The notes: generated by a model not told the origin, from the sequence alone. Numbered from the stretch's first letter, positions 35,952 to 46,646 are shown. The stretch is DNA of 64,000 nucleotides from JADJLQ01 sp038251405 (GCA_038251405.1 JBBSBH010000007.1:1-64000); one strand, 5' to 3'. Numbers and translations: made by a program.

Positions 35952-38333
35952 ATGAAATTTCTAAATTTTGTATTGAAGTACTTTCCCGTCTATTTTATTA
36001 GCGTTTTTTATGTGAATGCCCAATCACAACAAACATTATTAAATGAGCCGATAGATCTGAGCAAAGATTTTCGAGATTATACGAATACCTATTTTTTAGC
36101 TGATAGCATGGTATCCTTTGATCCCATCACTGCCACCGGAGAAATCAGATGGAAGCGTTCAGAATATTTTCCAGCACATGCATTTAATTTTACCCAACAT
36201 GGAATCAGAAGTACTGTTCAAAATGAATTTCCATCAAGAGAATATGCCCAGGACCCAGTCTGGCCTTTTCAATTAGAATTTGTTTCTTCAAGGGCAGTGC
36301 GCTTAAAGATGGCAACTGGAATCCAAAGTACTGACTATGTAGACACACTTATGATCCCGGGCGGGCGTGTTACTTCAGATCCCAACTGGAAGTATTCAAA
36401 AATCTTAAATGGTCATGAGTATAGAAGCAATGCCGCCATTATTAGAATTTACCAAAAACCATGGAAAATAGAGGTGCTGGATATCCATGGAAGATCACTT
36501 ACTAAAACTGTACATACCTCAGACAACAAAGGATTTTGTGCAAATATGCCCTTCTGTTATGTAAGACGCGCTCACGACTATAGCCGTAGTGTAGGAGCCG
36601 TATTCTCTTTAATGCCAGATGAGAAAATATTTGGCTGCGGTGAGTCATTTACAAAAATGAATAAATATGGCCAAAAAATAAATTTATATACCTGTGACCC
36701 AAATGGCGTGGAGACCACTTCAATGTACAAGCCCATACCATTCTATATGAGTAGTCGCGGCTATGGAGTATTTGTACATTCATCTACTCCTATGACCATG
36801 GATTTTGGCAATTCTTATGGTGCCACCAATGCGCTGTGGCTGGGGGATGAATCACTGGATATGTTTTTATTTGTAGGTTCACCAAAAGAAATTCTGAATG
36901 AATACACGAATATTACCGGGAAAGCTTCTGTTCCACCACTTTGGTCTTTCGGTTTGTGGATGAGTCGTATTTCGTATTTCACTCAAAAGGATGGTATGGA
37001 TGTAGCCACTAAACTAAGGGCAAATAGAATCCCCACTGATGTTCTTCATTTTGACACGGGATGGTTTGAAACTGATTGGAGATGCGATTATGAATTTTCA
37101 CCATCCCGGTTTCCTGATCCTCAGGGTATGATTGATTCTCTAAACAAAAATGGTTTCAAAACCTGTCTTTGGCAGTTACCTTATTTTGTTCCAAAAAATA
37201 AACTGTTTCCTGAAATAGTTCAAAATAGTCTGCATGTAAAAAATGCCAATGGTAATATTCCATTCGAAGATGCCGTACTGGATTTTACAAACCCTGCGAC
37301 TATAGCATGGTATAAGAACAAACTGAGCAAACTTTTAAATATGGGTGTAGCTGCTATTAAAGTGGATTTTGGTGAGGCAGCCCCATATGATGGAATTTAT
37401 GCCAATAAGCGAACCGGTATGTATGAGCACAATTTGTATCCTTTACGATACAACCAGGTAGTATCCGACCTTACTAATCAATTGCATGGTGAGAGAATCA
37501 TTTGGGCAAGAAGTGGCTGGGCAGGTAGTCAGCGATACCCCATTCATTGGGGAGGCGATGCTGAAACTTCTTATATGGGCATGGAGGCCCAGCTAAGAGG
37601 TGGGCTTTCATTGGGCTTATCAGGTTTTACATTCTGGAGTCATGACATTGGTGGGTTCACCAAGCGCACTCCGGAAGCCCTTTATAGGAGATGGTTGCCG
37701 TTTGGCATGATGTCTTCCCATTCGAGATGCCATGGCCAGCCACCAAAAGAACCATGGGACTATGGTGAAGATTTCCAATCCTATTTTAGAAAAGTGGTAG
37801 AATTAAAATACAAACTCATGCCATATGTGTATAGTCAATCCGTGCTGGCTGCACATCAGGGACTTCCAATGACCAGAGCTCTATTCGTTGAATATCCAAA
37901 TGATCGTGGGGCTTGGGATATCGAAAATGAATATTTGTTCGGATCTGATATACTTGTTGCTCCTCTGTTTGAAGAAGGTATCTTAGAGCGCGATGTATAT
38001 CTTCCCGGGGGAAATTGGATCGATTTTCAAACAGGAAAAAACTATCCACCTGGATGGCAAAAAATAAAAGCTAATGATTTAGAAGCCATCATTTTGATTC
38101 GCGACGGGGCCGCACTACCAACTGTAAAACTCGCTCAATCTACCAGAGATATTGACTGGTCTGGCATAGAAATGGTTCCTTACTCTAGCAGCGGGGAAGC
38201 AAAATCCATTATAATAGATCCTTTCAATGGTCAACAGAGTGAAATAACGCTTTCTAAAACTAAGAATGGGTATTCCGTTAAATCGGGCAATCAAAATTTC
38301 AATGCCAGATTTAGTACCCGCACTATTTTCTAG
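35952..38333 (+). CDS. Glycoside hydrolase family 31, alpha-xylosidase/alpha-glucosidase type
   Basis: A 793-residue exported glycosidase with a signal peptide ending YVNAQ. GH31 features appear in order. An N-terminal beta-sandwich leads to FGCGESFTKMNKYGQ. The barrel begins at PPLWSFGLWMSRISYF, and DVLHFDTGWFE follows. The nucleophile region is AAIKVDFGEAAPYDG (Asp of KVDFGE, about residue 473). RSGWAGSQRYPIHWGGD supplies the acid/base Asp, and SGFTFWSHDIGGF follows. The FGE nucleophile context is that of YicI-like alpha-xylosidases. It probably hydrolyses alpha-linked xylose or glucose from oligosaccharides in the periplasm. It is monocistronic and convergent with the M13 peptidase gene, 16 bp apart. 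Confidence 0.93.
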   Translation: MKFLNFVLKYFPVYFISVFYVNAQSQQTLLNEPIDLSKDFRDYTNTYFLADSMVSFDPITATGEIRWKRSEYFPAHAFNFTQHGIRSTVQNEFPSREYAQDPVWPFQLEFVSSRAVRLKMATGIQSTDYVDTLMIPGGRVTSDPNWKYSKILNGHEYRSNAAIIRIYQKPWKIEVLDIHGRSLTKTVHTSDNKGFCANMPFCYVRRAHDYSRSVGAVFSLMPDEKIFGCGESFTKMNKYGQKINLYTCDPNGVETTSMYKPIPFYMSSRGYGVFVHSSTPMTMDFGNSYGATNALWLGDESLDMFLFVGSPKEILNEYTNITGKASVPPLWSFGLWMSRISYFTQKDGMDVATKLRANRIPTDVLHFDTGWFETDWRCDYEFSPSRFPDPQGMIDSLNKNGFKTCLWQLPYFVPKNKLFPEIVQNSLHVKNANGNIPFEDAVLDFTNPATIAWYKNKLSKLLNMGVAAIKVDFGEAAPYDGIYANKRTGMYEHNLYPLRYNQVVSDLTNQLHGERIIWARSGWAGSQRYPIHWGGDAETSYMGMEAQLRGGLSLGLSGFTFWSHDIGGFTKRTPEALYRRWLPFGMMSSHSRCHGQPPKEPWDYGEDFQSYFRKVVELKYKLMPYVYSQSVLAAHQGLPMTRALFVEYPNDRGAWDIENEYLFGSDILVAPLFEEGILERDVYLPGGNWIDFQTGKNYPPGWQKIKANDLEAIILIRDGAALPTVKLAQSTRDIDWSGIEMVPYSSSGEAKSIIIDPFNGQQSEITLSKTKNGYSVKSGNQNFNARFSTRTIF

Positions 38334-38349
38334 TGAAGTTCTATTAAGG

Positions 38350-40380
38350 TTACCAAACTTTGATTCTCTCGCTTTCAGGCTTCCACATTTTATTGGATTC
38401 GGTAAGACCGAAGGCATTGTAAAATGGCGCATGATTGCTTAATGGCCCTACTACCCTGTATTCAGCCGGAGAATGCACATCACTATTAATGATCTGACGC
38501 ATGAATTCATCTTTCATCCTTATTCTCCAAATATTGGAAAACGACATAAAGAAGCGTTGATCAGGAGTAAGTCCATCAATTTTTTTATCTGATTTACCTT
38601 GCTCCGTCATTTTAAAGGCATCATAAGCAATAGCTAATCCGCCAATATCGGCAATATTTTCACCTAAAGTAAGTTCTCCATTCAAATGCATAGAATCTAT
38701 AGGTATGTATTTGGAGTATTGCTCAACAATTTTATTAGTAATCGCCTTAAATTTTTCAGCATCCTCTTTGCTCCACCAATCTTTTAAATTTCCGTCTTTA
38801 TCGTATTGACGACCCTGATCATCAAATCCGTGGGTAAGTTCGTGACCAATCACCATACCTATGCCTCCATAGTTGATCGCGTCATCAGCCTCAGCATTGA
38901 AAAAAGGTGGTTGCAATATACCAGCCGGAAAAATAATTTCATTCTTGGTGGGATCATAACCTGCATTTACTGTAGAGGGGGTCATTGGCCATTCAGCTTT
39001 ATTTACCGGTTTGTCCACTTTTGCAATGGCCCTGTAAAATTCATAGCGACTTGAATTGATTCTATTTTGAAAATAATTGTCTTTGGTAATTACTAATGAA
39101 TCGTATTTTTTCCAGGAATCCGGAAAACCAATCTTCCTGGTAATGGCAGCGAGTTTTTCCAGAGCTTGAACTTTAGTAGTTTCTGACATCCAGTCTAACG
39201 ACTTGATATGGTTTTCATACGTTTTCTGGAGTCCATCGATCAAACTCATCATTCGATCCTTGGACTTTTGATCAAAATTTTTCTTTACATATAACTGCCC
39301 GGCCAATTCTCCTATTCGGCTATCTACTACTCCTACTGCATATTTCCATCTGGGCTCTGGTTGAGATCTTCCTGACAATTTCTTTTGAAAAAAATCAAAT
39401 CCGGCATCTGCAAAAGCCTTGCTTAAAGAATTATAAGAGTGACTTATAGTAGCAGCTTTGAGGTATGGTTTCCATTGGTCAATGGGAGCCGTTTTAATCA
39501 GCTTATCCAAGGCTGTAAAAAAAGCAGGCTGACCCACTATAACAGAGTCAGTATGCAGCATGAGACCTTTTTTGATAAGGGTCCAATCAATCCCCGGGCT
39601 CATTTTTTGTAATTGACCTGCACCATATTTATTGTAGTTTTTTTGAGGGTCACGCAATTCTACATTAGTAAAATGACCCTGCGCAATTTTCGATTCAAGA
39701 TCATAAGTAGCATTTGCATTTTCAATTGCTTTAACCTTTTCATCACCTGTCAACTCAAATATTTTTGTCAAATAATCTTTATATGCGTTTTGTATTCCAA
39801 CAGACTGATCATCTTTTCTGAAATAATAATCTCTATCTGGCAATCCCAATCCTCCCTGGTAAAACTGGGCAATGTTTTTAGCGGCATTCTTGTCATCCGG
39901 ACTTACTCCAAAATTGAAGAGCATATCATTACCATTAAAATTTTCACCGCAAATAAGGTGAATCAGATCTGTTGGGTTTTTGATTGATGCAATTTTATCA
40001 AAAACAGGAATTAATGGGGTATATCCTTTTGCTTCTATGGCATTAGTATCCATTATTGAATAAAACAGGTCACCTACTTTCTGTTCCAAACTTCCCTGAG
40101 GGGCATGGGCATCAGCAGCATCTTTGCAAACTTGCAAAAGCGCGTCTTCACTTCTATTTTGCATATCAAAAAATGATCCAACACCAATTTGAGTGGACGG
40201 AATCTGGGTTTCTTTGAGCCAATTGCTATTCGTATAATTAAAGAAATTATCACCAGGAGCAATTGTGGTATCCAGGCCATTTATATCCAAAAATGAAGCG
40301 GCTTGTGATTCTTTCTTTTCCTGTTTACAGGAAAAGAAGGTAAAGCATGTAATTGCTATTGCAATAGAAAAATATTTCAT
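38350..40380 (-). CDS. M13 (neprilysin/PepO-like) metallopeptidase lipoprotein
   Basis: A 676-residue zinc oligopeptidase. A signal peptide ends in a lipobox (FTFFSC, Cys about residue 18). The zinc site is VIGHELTHGFDDQGRQYD (about residues 509-526) with the second motif ENIADIGG about 60 residues later. NAYDP-like substrate binding (VNAGYDPTKNEIIFPAGILQPPFF) precedes it, and the C-terminus has the family SNHAPFYNAFG. The length and single-chain layout match bacterial PepO. It is likely to be anchored in the envelope and to trim peptides. It lies 42 bp downstream of the Prc-type protease gene on the same strand, so the two proteases are probably co-expressed. Confidence 0.95.
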   Translation of the reverse strand: MKYFSIAIAITCFTFFSCKQEKKESQAASFLDINGLDTTIAPGDNFFNYTNSNWLKETQIPSTQIGVGSFFDMQNRSEDALLQVCKDAADAHAPQGSLEQKVGDLFYSIMDTNAIEAKGYTPLIPVFDKIASIKNPTDLIHLICGENFNGNDMLFNFGVSPDDKNAAKNIAQFYQGGLGLPDRDYYFRKDDQSVGIQNAYKDYLTKIFELTGDEKVKAIENANATYDLESKIAQGHFTNVELRDPQKNYNKYGAGQLQKMSPGIDWTLIKKGLMLHTDSVIVGQPAFFTALDKLIKTAPIDQWKPYLKAATISHSYNSLSKAFADAGFDFFQKKLSGRSQPEPRWKYAVGVVDSRIGELAGQLYVKKNFDQKSKDRMMSLIDGLQKTYENHIKSLDWMSETTKVQALEKLAAITRKIGFPDSWKKYDSLVITKDNYFQNRINSSRYEFYRAIAKVDKPVNKAEWPMTPSTVNAGYDPTKNEIIFPAGILQPPFFNAEADDAINYGGIGMVIGHELTHGFDDQGRQYDKDGNLKDWWSKEDAEKFKAITNKIVEQYSKYIPIDSMHLNGELTLGENIADIGGLAIAYDAFKMTEQGKSDKKIDGLTPDQRFFMSFSNIWRIRMKDEFMRQIINSDVHSPAEYRVVGPLSNHAPFYNAFGLTESNKMWKPESERIKVW

Positions 40381-40422
40381 ATGAAGTAGTGATATGTAGA
40401 TGTATAAAAAAAATAACCTGAT

Positions 40423-42525
40423 TTAATTAGAAGAAAAACTTGCTTTACTTATCCATTTAGACATGAGCTCCGCTGAAATTTGCAAATAGCGATCCTTTTT
40501 ATAAAAATTAGTAATTCTATTATTGCGATCGATTTTTATCTTATCTTCTGTATTTCCATCAAACACACCGTAAACATCGAGGTCAGTAGAGAGTCTTAGC
40601 ATATCTCTATTGAAAGCAGATTTCTCTCTGATGGTCTTTACCTGCTCTTTATAAGCATTCTCAGAAATAATTCTTGGCTTATCCATCTGACTTGCCAGCC
40701 ATTTGGAATTCTCATCAAATGTGGTGAATACACCTCCGGTATCTATATGTGTTTCAAAATAATCCAGCATGGTAGGTAATTCGGGCGGAGAAATCCAGGT
40801 AGCATATTCTTGCTTGCCCAATTCATCCCAATCTAATGCAGACTCCTGGTCTCTTTCTTTTACTTTATAATTCTCATAATAGCCATTCAAACGAATATCT
40901 GGCACTACCCCTTTCAATTGAACGGAAGAGCCATTTATCCGATAATACTTTTGCATAGTGATATGGATATTGCCCAGATCGTATGTATGATCCTCTTTAT
41001 CCAAAACATTCAGATCATATGGCCGCTGTACTGTCCCCTTACCATAGGTACCAGAACCAATAATGGTTCCACGCTTATAATCCTGAATTGCTGCTGCAAA
41101 TATTTCGGAAGCAGATGCGCTGAATTCATTTACCATTACCATCAAGGGACCATCATAAACTACTTTGGCATCCCGATCTAAATACAAACCCGGCCTACCG
41201 GTTTTTCCTTTTACTTGAACTACTGGTCCTGTAGGAATAAATAATCCCACCATATCTACTACTTCCTGCAAGCTACCTCCACCATTTCCGCGAAGATCAA
41301 TAATCACTCCATCAATGGTATCTGCTTTAAGTCGCTCCAGTTCTTTTTGCATGTCTTCTGAACAACTTCTTCCATCCTTTTCTCCAAAAGAAGTATAAAA
41401 TTTAGGCAAATTTATTACTCCAATTTTTTTACCATCATACTTCAGAATATTACTTCTGGCAAATGTTTCTTCGATCTTCAATTCATCCCTAACGAGCCTT
41501 ACCACTTTAATGGTTCCGTCCAATTTTTTCAAGGTAAGGGATACTATAGTCTTATTATCACCTCGAATCAATTTAACCCCGTCAGTGACAGAGAATCCAG
41601 CAATATCAATAGGTCTTTCATCACCTTGGCCCACTTTCAATACCAGATCACCAGCATCTACTTCACCTGATTTCCAGGCTGGACCACCCACAGAGATAGC
41701 TACTAATTTTAAAAAACCATTCTCCTCCCCTATTTGAGCCCCGATACCATAAAACTTACCAGAAAGTTTTTCATTCCAGGTTCTCTTTTCTACAGGAAGA
41801 AAATAATCAGAATGAGGATCAAAGAGATTTACAAAAGAATTAGCATAGATAGAAAAAAAGTCGTCTTCTGTATTTTGAGTATTGTATTGCTCCAGCATTT
41901 TTTCCATTTGACTTTTCACTTGATCCGTGACCTCTTTCAATACTTGATCATCCGTTTTAGATTTGATACTATCTATTTTCGATTGATCCCGCGCCTCTTT
42001 GGCATCTACATACCGCTCCAAAACAGTATTTCTTATTTTTGTTTTCCACCTCCCGGATCGCTCTTCAGCGGTAGCTGCATAAAATAGATTATTTGAAATA
42101 TAGATGTCAGAATTATCCGTTGCAAACACAAAAGGCTTACTGAACCATGCTGGCAAATCCTTGATCAATTCTCCAATATCATTTTTATATTTATCTACTA
42201 CTACATGGAAAAAATCAACCTGGTCACCATTTATTTCATCATCCAATTTAAACTTATAGTCATTGAAGGATTTTAGATCTTGATTGGTAAAAATGATTTT
42301 TTCACCATCCATCTTATTGAGGTAATCTATAAATATCTTAGAAGAAAGACTATCATCTACGGTTTTAGGCGCATAATGTTGAATAGCAAGCATTTTACCT
42401 ATGGCATGTAAGGTATGATCATATTTGTCACCTGGCACCTCCCTTGGTCGAAGCGCAAGTATTAAAAACATTCCATTCAAACAAATAAAAACACCAATGG
42501 TCTTCCACCAAATTGATTTCGTCAT
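40423..42525 (-). CDS. prc: Tail-specific carboxy-terminal processing protease (Tsp/Prc, S41)
   Basis: A 700-residue periplasmic protease anchored by an N-terminal hydrophobic segment (TIGVFICLNGMFLILAL). It has a helical Tsp N-terminal domain (about residues 35-220) and a PDZ domain (SGKFYGIGAQIG..., about residues 230-330). The S41 core has IDLRGNGGGSLQEVV, the catalytic Ser in NEFSASASEI and the catalytic Lys in YGKGTVQ. A C-terminal Tsp-type extension completes it. It degrades or trims proteins at their C-termini, often acting on cell-wall enzymes. A TAAATTTG -7-like box (minus strand, 42552-42559) lies 26 bp before the start. Confidence 0.95.
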   Translation of the reverse strand: MTKSIWWKTIGVFICLNGMFLILALRPREVPGDKYDHTLHAIGKMLAIQHYAPKTVDDSLSSKIFIDYLNKMDGEKIIFTNQDLKSFNDYKFKLDDEINGDQVDFFHVVVDKYKNDIGELIKDLPAWFSKPFVFATDNSDIYISNNLFYAATAEERSGRWKTKIRNTVLERYVDAKEARDQSKIDSIKSKTDDQVLKEVTDQVKSQMEKMLEQYNTQNTEDDFFSIYANSFVNLFDPHSDYFLPVEKRTWNEKLSGKFYGIGAQIGEENGFLKLVAISVGGPAWKSGEVDAGDLVLKVGQGDERPIDIAGFSVTDGVKLIRGDNKTIVSLTLKKLDGTIKVVRLVRDELKIEETFARSNILKYDGKKIGVINLPKFYTSFGEKDGRSCSEDMQKELERLKADTIDGVIIDLRGNGGGSLQEVVDMVGLFIPTGPVVQVKGKTGRPGLYLDRDAKVVYDGPLMVMVNEFSASASEIFAAAIQDYKRGTIIGSGTYGKGTVQRPYDLNVLDKEDHTYDLGNIHITMQKYYRINGSSVQLKGVVPDIRLNGYYENYKVKERDQESALDWDELGKQEYATWISPPELPTMLDYFETHIDTGGVFTTFDENSKWLASQMDKPRIISENAYKEQVKTIREKSAFNRDMLRLSTDLDVYGVFDGNTEDKIKIDRNNRITNFYKKDRYLQISAELMSKWISKASFSSN

Positions 42526-42614
42526 GAAACTTAAAATTTATAAATGATATACAAATTTACCGGAATAGTACATAAGATTTTCTCCTTTTTTGGATTAAGG
42601 CCGAAAAAAAATGA

Positions 42615-42649
42615 TTTATAAAAAAAGGGCAGCCAGATAACTACCCTTT
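42615..42649 (-). terminator. Rho-independent terminator of the kinase/regulator operon
   Basis: On the minus strand a 9-bp stem (AAAGGGTAG / CTGCCCTTT, one G-U pair; plus coordinates 42641-42649 and 42624-42632) with an 8-nt loop is followed directly by a run of T. It lies about 125 bp after the response-regulator stop and before the promoter of the Prc gene. Confidence 0.7.
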
Positions 42650-42774
42650 CATAAGCACTCTACTGATTGTACTCTAATGTATGATGAACAAAATTTTTAG
42701 CTTTACGAATCTGTCATGGCAAACTTAAGGAAAGATCATTTCTGATAATTCACCCTTTACGGGGGATATTCTTT

Positions 42775-43395
42775 TTAAATCAGCTTATCTTGGCGGGCAA
42801 TGCGGATGGCCCCTTCTTTAGAATTTACATCCAGTTTGTTGTAAATATTTTTAATATGAGTCTTTACTGTTTCCTTATCGATAAATAATTCCAACGCGAT
42901 GCGGGTACGGCTTTTACCTTCCGCTATACATTCCAATATTTGAGTTTCCCGCTTGGTAAGGGGCGAATCGGTCTTTCTTCTAAAAGAATGAATTACCATT
43001 TTTGCAATACCTGCGCTTAACGGACCGCCACCTTGCATGACTTCTTTAATAGATTCAACGATTTTTGATGTTGAGGAATTTTTAGTCAGATAGCCCGATG
43101 CACCTGTACTTAGTGCTTTAAAAATATTAGCTTCATTGTCATACACGGTAAGAATAATGACATGACCTGATGGATATTTTTTCTTTATTTTTTCAATTGC
43201 CTCCAAACCACTCAAACCAGGCAATTCAATGTCAAGCAAAATTACATCTGGATAATCCGAAATTAAATATGGCTCTGCTTCTTCAAAACTCGAGTAACTG
43301 TTTACCATTTTGAGACCTTCGGCGCGATCTATCATGTAGCTATATCCTTCCCGGATAGTCTGATCATCTTCTATTAATATTACTCTTATATCCAT
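42775..43395 (-). CDS. NarL/LuxR-type response regulator
   Basis: A 206-residue two-component regulator. The receiver domain has the acidic pocket (EDD near the N-terminus), the phosphorylated Asp in DVILLDIELPGLSG (about residue 55) and the conserved Lys in YLTKNSS. The C-terminal LuxR helix-turn-helix reads LTKRETQILECIAEGKS ... IDKETVKTHIKNIYNKLDV. It is encoded 53 bp after the propeller histidine kinase, which is its likely partner. The targets are unknown; the divergent haloperoxidase-like gene is a candidate. Confidence 0.94.
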   Translation of the reverse strand: MDIRVILIEDDQTIREGYSYMIDRAEGLKMVNSYSSFEEAEPYLISDYPDVILLDIELPGLSGLEAIEKIKKKYPSGHVIILTVYDNEANIFKALSTGASGYLTKNSSTSKIVESIKEVMQGGGPLSAGIAKMVIHSFRRKTDSPLTKRETQILECIAEGKSRTRIALELFIDKETVKTHIKNIYNKLDVNSKEGAIRIARQDKLI

Positions 43396-43448
43396 GAGCC
43401 AGGCGAGTTAAGTTTTAGCAAAGATCTGCATTATTCTATTTTGAATCA

Positions 43449-46442
43449 TCACGCTGACTGGGGGATTTTCGAATCCAGAATGATAATAGTGCCTTGGGGT
43501 TGATTTCTGATGATACTTATTCTTCCCTGGATCCGAACAGCGCGTTTTTGCATATTTTCCAGTCCGTTTCCTTTTTTCACTTCATTCATATTAAAGCCCA
43601 TACCATTATCCAGTATTTTTACTTGCAAATGTTTTTCCTGCTGATAATCCTTTATTTCATATTGGATGGTTACACAACTGGCTTGAGAATGCTTTAATAC
43701 ATTATGAAGTGCTTCTTTACAAATCATGATCAGGTTGCGACTATAATCAAACGGAGGACTTATCCTTTGTAATGGTTCATCCATTTTTTCAGAATAAAAT
43801 TCGATATCAGATTCATTTAAAAGCTCGGTTGCAAAATTTTGTATCCTTCCAATAGTATCGTACAAGGTGTGATTATTGGGCGCCAAAGCCCAGATAATAT
43901 CTTTAGTACCCATATACAATCCCTGGATATTCTCTTTTATTTGATTTACGATTTTTTGCTGATCATCATTAGGAGCAAGCTTTGTTTGTAAAATATCTGT
44001 TAACAGCGATAATCTGGTGATTTTATTCCCCAGATCATCATGCAGGTCCTCAGATGTTCGCTGTTGTATTTTTATCTGCTCTTGCTTTCTCACGACTTCC
44101 ATCAATTTGAGTTGTTTTGTCTTTAGATACATTCTATATCGCTGAATGATGGAACCTAATAATACCAAAGCCAGAACTATACATATCCTAAACCAGGTTT
44201 TTTGATAGATTGGAGGATCTATTTCAAAAGCATACGACAACACATCTGATGTAAGGCTTGGATCAATGCCAAGTATTGCCTTCGCTTTAAATGTATATTG
44301 ACCCGGAGCAAGATTGGGATAGATGATGCTAGATGATTTTTGCGGCTCACTAAAATTATTATCCGCACCTGATAAATAGTATTGATACAAAATATCTTCA
44401 CCCGCTGATAAATGAATGCCTTGCAATTTGAAAGTAAGATGGTTCTGTCCGGGACCCAGGTGTAAACCGCTGGACTTGCCCATTTCATTTCTTGAATTCT
44501 TAATGGGAATTGAATCTAAAGGGCTTGAAAAAATATCTATTGAATTCATCAATATATTGGGAGGTGAAACAGTAGATAAATGAGGGTTGTAAACGTATAT
44601 ACCTTTGGTGGTACCTACCCATATTTTATCACCTGCATCTTTCAATATCGCATGCTGATTGCACTCCGGGCCAAGTTGATTTCCTGCCTTTAAATGCCGC
44701 ACTCTGAAGGTATGAGTAACACTATCGAAATTTATTCTATTGAGGCCATTAATTGTTCCAGCATAAAGATCATTGCCATCAGGCATCAAGCTAAAGATCA
44801 TGCTGGAGGAAAGTCCTGAGGACTCATTGCATACATATGTTTTAAGTTCATGATTAAAATCCCAAAGCGTGATTCCATTTTCAGATGTGCCAATGGCAAC
44901 ATACGAATTAAACTTTTCAATACTCCCAACAAGAAAATTATTTACTCCGGGTATATTTAGATTTACGGCAGAATCCGAATGAATATCTACGACTGAAATA
45001 CCTTGAGTAGTACCCAATAATAAAGAATCCTTATTCAGTGGAAAGACTGTAAAGCAGGACCTTTTGATACCTTTTATAAAAGTAATTTTATCCTTATACA
45101 TTTTATGAACCCCTCTTGGACTGGTGATCCAAAGAGAAGAATCTGTATGTTGATAGATAGAAGTAATGCTCTTAGGAAATGAATAAAATTTGTTGCCCAC
45201 ATTCAAAATTTGCTTGCCCTTCATTTTCCATAATCCTATGCCTATGGTTCCTATCCATAAATTCTGATCATAATCCATCGTAAGTGCATTTATTTTTATA
45301 CCTGCTTTCGTAAATGGATTAGTAGTCATTTTTATTACCTTACCGTGCTGAATCATAGTCAGGCCATGCTCTAAGGAGCCTGCGTAAATATTCGACTTAT
45401 TATCCTGTACAATGGCCATTATCACGTTACCACTTAAGCCACTACTGGCATCATAAATAATATTTGAATTCGGTCGATATCTATAGACACCATTTCCATC
45501 AGTAGCAAACCACAGGTTTCCCTCTTTATCATCTATAATTTGATTTATAGCATTATCAGAAAGTCCTTTTTCCAGACCCAGGAATTCAATTTCATTAGTA
45601 ACTATATTCCATTTATAAGCTCCTTTGAATGTACCGATAAAAAAAGTTGTTGGGTCAAATTGGTAAGCGCAAATCATAGGTGCATGTTCAGGAAAGTAGG
45701 TGTCGGTGATATGGCCATCTTTCAATTTCATTATTCTATTCATTGCTATCGCCACTATTCCATTATCGTACTTATCGATTAATAGCTGACTTATCCTTGT
45801 TGCACTATCTTTTTGGGGAAACATCCATTCCTGTATCCATTCTCTCCCATTCCAATAATAAAGCCCCTTTTTATAAATGGCAGTATGAATAGAATTGGAA
45901 TCAATACAAAATGTCATTACTCTTTCTTTTTCCTGACTTAATGGCTCGAAATCATAATTCAAAGTATCTATCCTATAAAGCCTATAGTCATTTGCCAAAA
46001 CTATCATTCCCATATGGGCAGTTTCTCCTATACGAAGAATTGAAAATTTATTTTCAGTGTATTTCGCTGACAACAAATGCATAGTCTTATTATTGCAAAT
46101 CTGCAGTGCATTCCCAGATGCAATCCATATGTTTGACTTACTGTCAGCAAATACATGCTCAGCAAATGAATGAGCTAGTCCCTTACTATAGTTTATATTT
46201 TTAAATTCTTTGCCATCAAATCTACTCACCCCACCTTGAGTACTGACCCATAAAAAGCCATTTTTATCAATGACCAAATTATTAGCCTGAGATTGTACCA
46301 GCCCTTGCTCAATACCAAAGTTTACAAAATCATATTTTTGAGCATTGGAAGTAGTTGTTATTACCAGGCAAATAGCCAATAAAAGATAGCGTATTGATAT
46401 AAAATTTTTCGGAGTAAAAATATTTTTTAAGTGATTGCTCAT
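43449..46442 (-). CDS. Beta-propeller sensor histidine kinase (HisKA_3/NarX-type)
   Basis: A 997-residue membrane kinase. A signal sequence (about residues 15-34) is followed by a large periplasmic part built from two-component-regulator propeller repeats (DKNGFLWVSTQGGVSRF, DKEGNLWFATDGNGVYR and relatives). A Y_Y_Y domain (about residues 670-730) and one membrane helix (about 740-757) follow. The cytoplasmic part has the HisKA_3 His in DLHDDLGNKITRLSLL and a HATPase domain (EALHNVLKHS, DNGMGF, GNGLENM). Unlike Bacteroides hybrid sensors it has no fused receiver; the separate LuxR-type regulator downstream fills that role. Extracellular ligand is unknown. Confidence 0.94.
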   Translation of the reverse strand: MSNHLKNIFTPKNFISIRYLLLAICLVITTTSNAQKYDFVNFGIEQGLVQSQANNLVIDKNGFLWVSTQGGVSRFDGKEFKNINYSKGLAHSFAEHVFADSKSNIWIASGNALQICNNKTMHLLSAKYTENKFSILRIGETAHMGMIVLANDYRLYRIDTLNYDFEPLSQEKERVMTFCIDSNSIHTAIYKKGLYYWNGREWIQEWMFPQKDSATRISQLLIDKYDNGIVAIAMNRIMKLKDGHITDTYFPEHAPMICAYQFDPTTFFIGTFKGAYKWNIVTNEIEFLGLEKGLSDNAINQIIDDKEGNLWFATDGNGVYRYRPNSNIIYDASSGLSGNVIMAIVQDNKSNIYAGSLEHGLTMIQHGKVIKMTTNPFTKAGIKINALTMDYDQNLWIGTIGIGLWKMKGKQILNVGNKFYSFPKSITSIYQHTDSSLWITSPRGVHKMYKDKITFIKGIKRSCFTVFPLNKDSLLLGTTQGISVVDIHSDSAVNLNIPGVNNFLVGSIEKFNSYVAIGTSENGITLWDFNHELKTYVCNESSGLSSSMIFSLMPDGNDLYAGTINGLNRINFDSVTHTFRVRHLKAGNQLGPECNQHAILKDAGDKIWVGTTKGIYVYNPHLSTVSPPNILMNSIDIFSSPLDSIPIKNSRNEMGKSSGLHLGPGQNHLTFKLQGIHLSAGEDILYQYYLSGADNNFSEPQKSSSIIYPNLAPGQYTFKAKAILGIDPSLTSDVLSYAFEIDPPIYQKTWFRICIVLALVLLGSIIQRYRMYLKTKQLKLMEVVRKQEQIKIQQRTSEDLHDDLGNKITRLSLLTDILQTKLAPNDDQQKIVNQIKENIQGLYMGTKDIIWALAPNNHTLYDTIGRIQNFATELLNESDIEFYSEKMDEPLQRISPPFDYSRNLIMICKEALHNVLKHSQASCVTIQYEIKDYQQEKHLQVKILDNGMGFNMNEVKKGNGLENMQKRAVRIQGRISIIRNQPQGTIIILDSKIPQSA

Positions 46443-46619
46443 TGTCGTTGCAAAATTGCTGGTTTCTAGAATTACCTGATCACCCTAATTGGGGGAAGGT
46501 GACCTGAATTATTCTAAAACGATTCCAGGAATAAAAAGTGAAATATAATAACTTTGTTTACTATATAAAGCTTTGGATAAAAATATCTTACAAAGAAATT
46601 AAATAAATGAGAAATTGTA

Positions 46620-46627
46620 TACTTTTG
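46620..46627 (+). promoter_or_regulatory. Candidate -7 box of the haloperoxidase-like gene
   Basis: TACTTTTG fits TAnnTTTG and predicts a start of transcription near 46634. That would exclude the upstream ATG at 46629 and support the ATG at 46647. There is no clear -33 element. Confidence 0.35.
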
Positions 46628-46646
46628 TATGATAAATGTATTTCAA

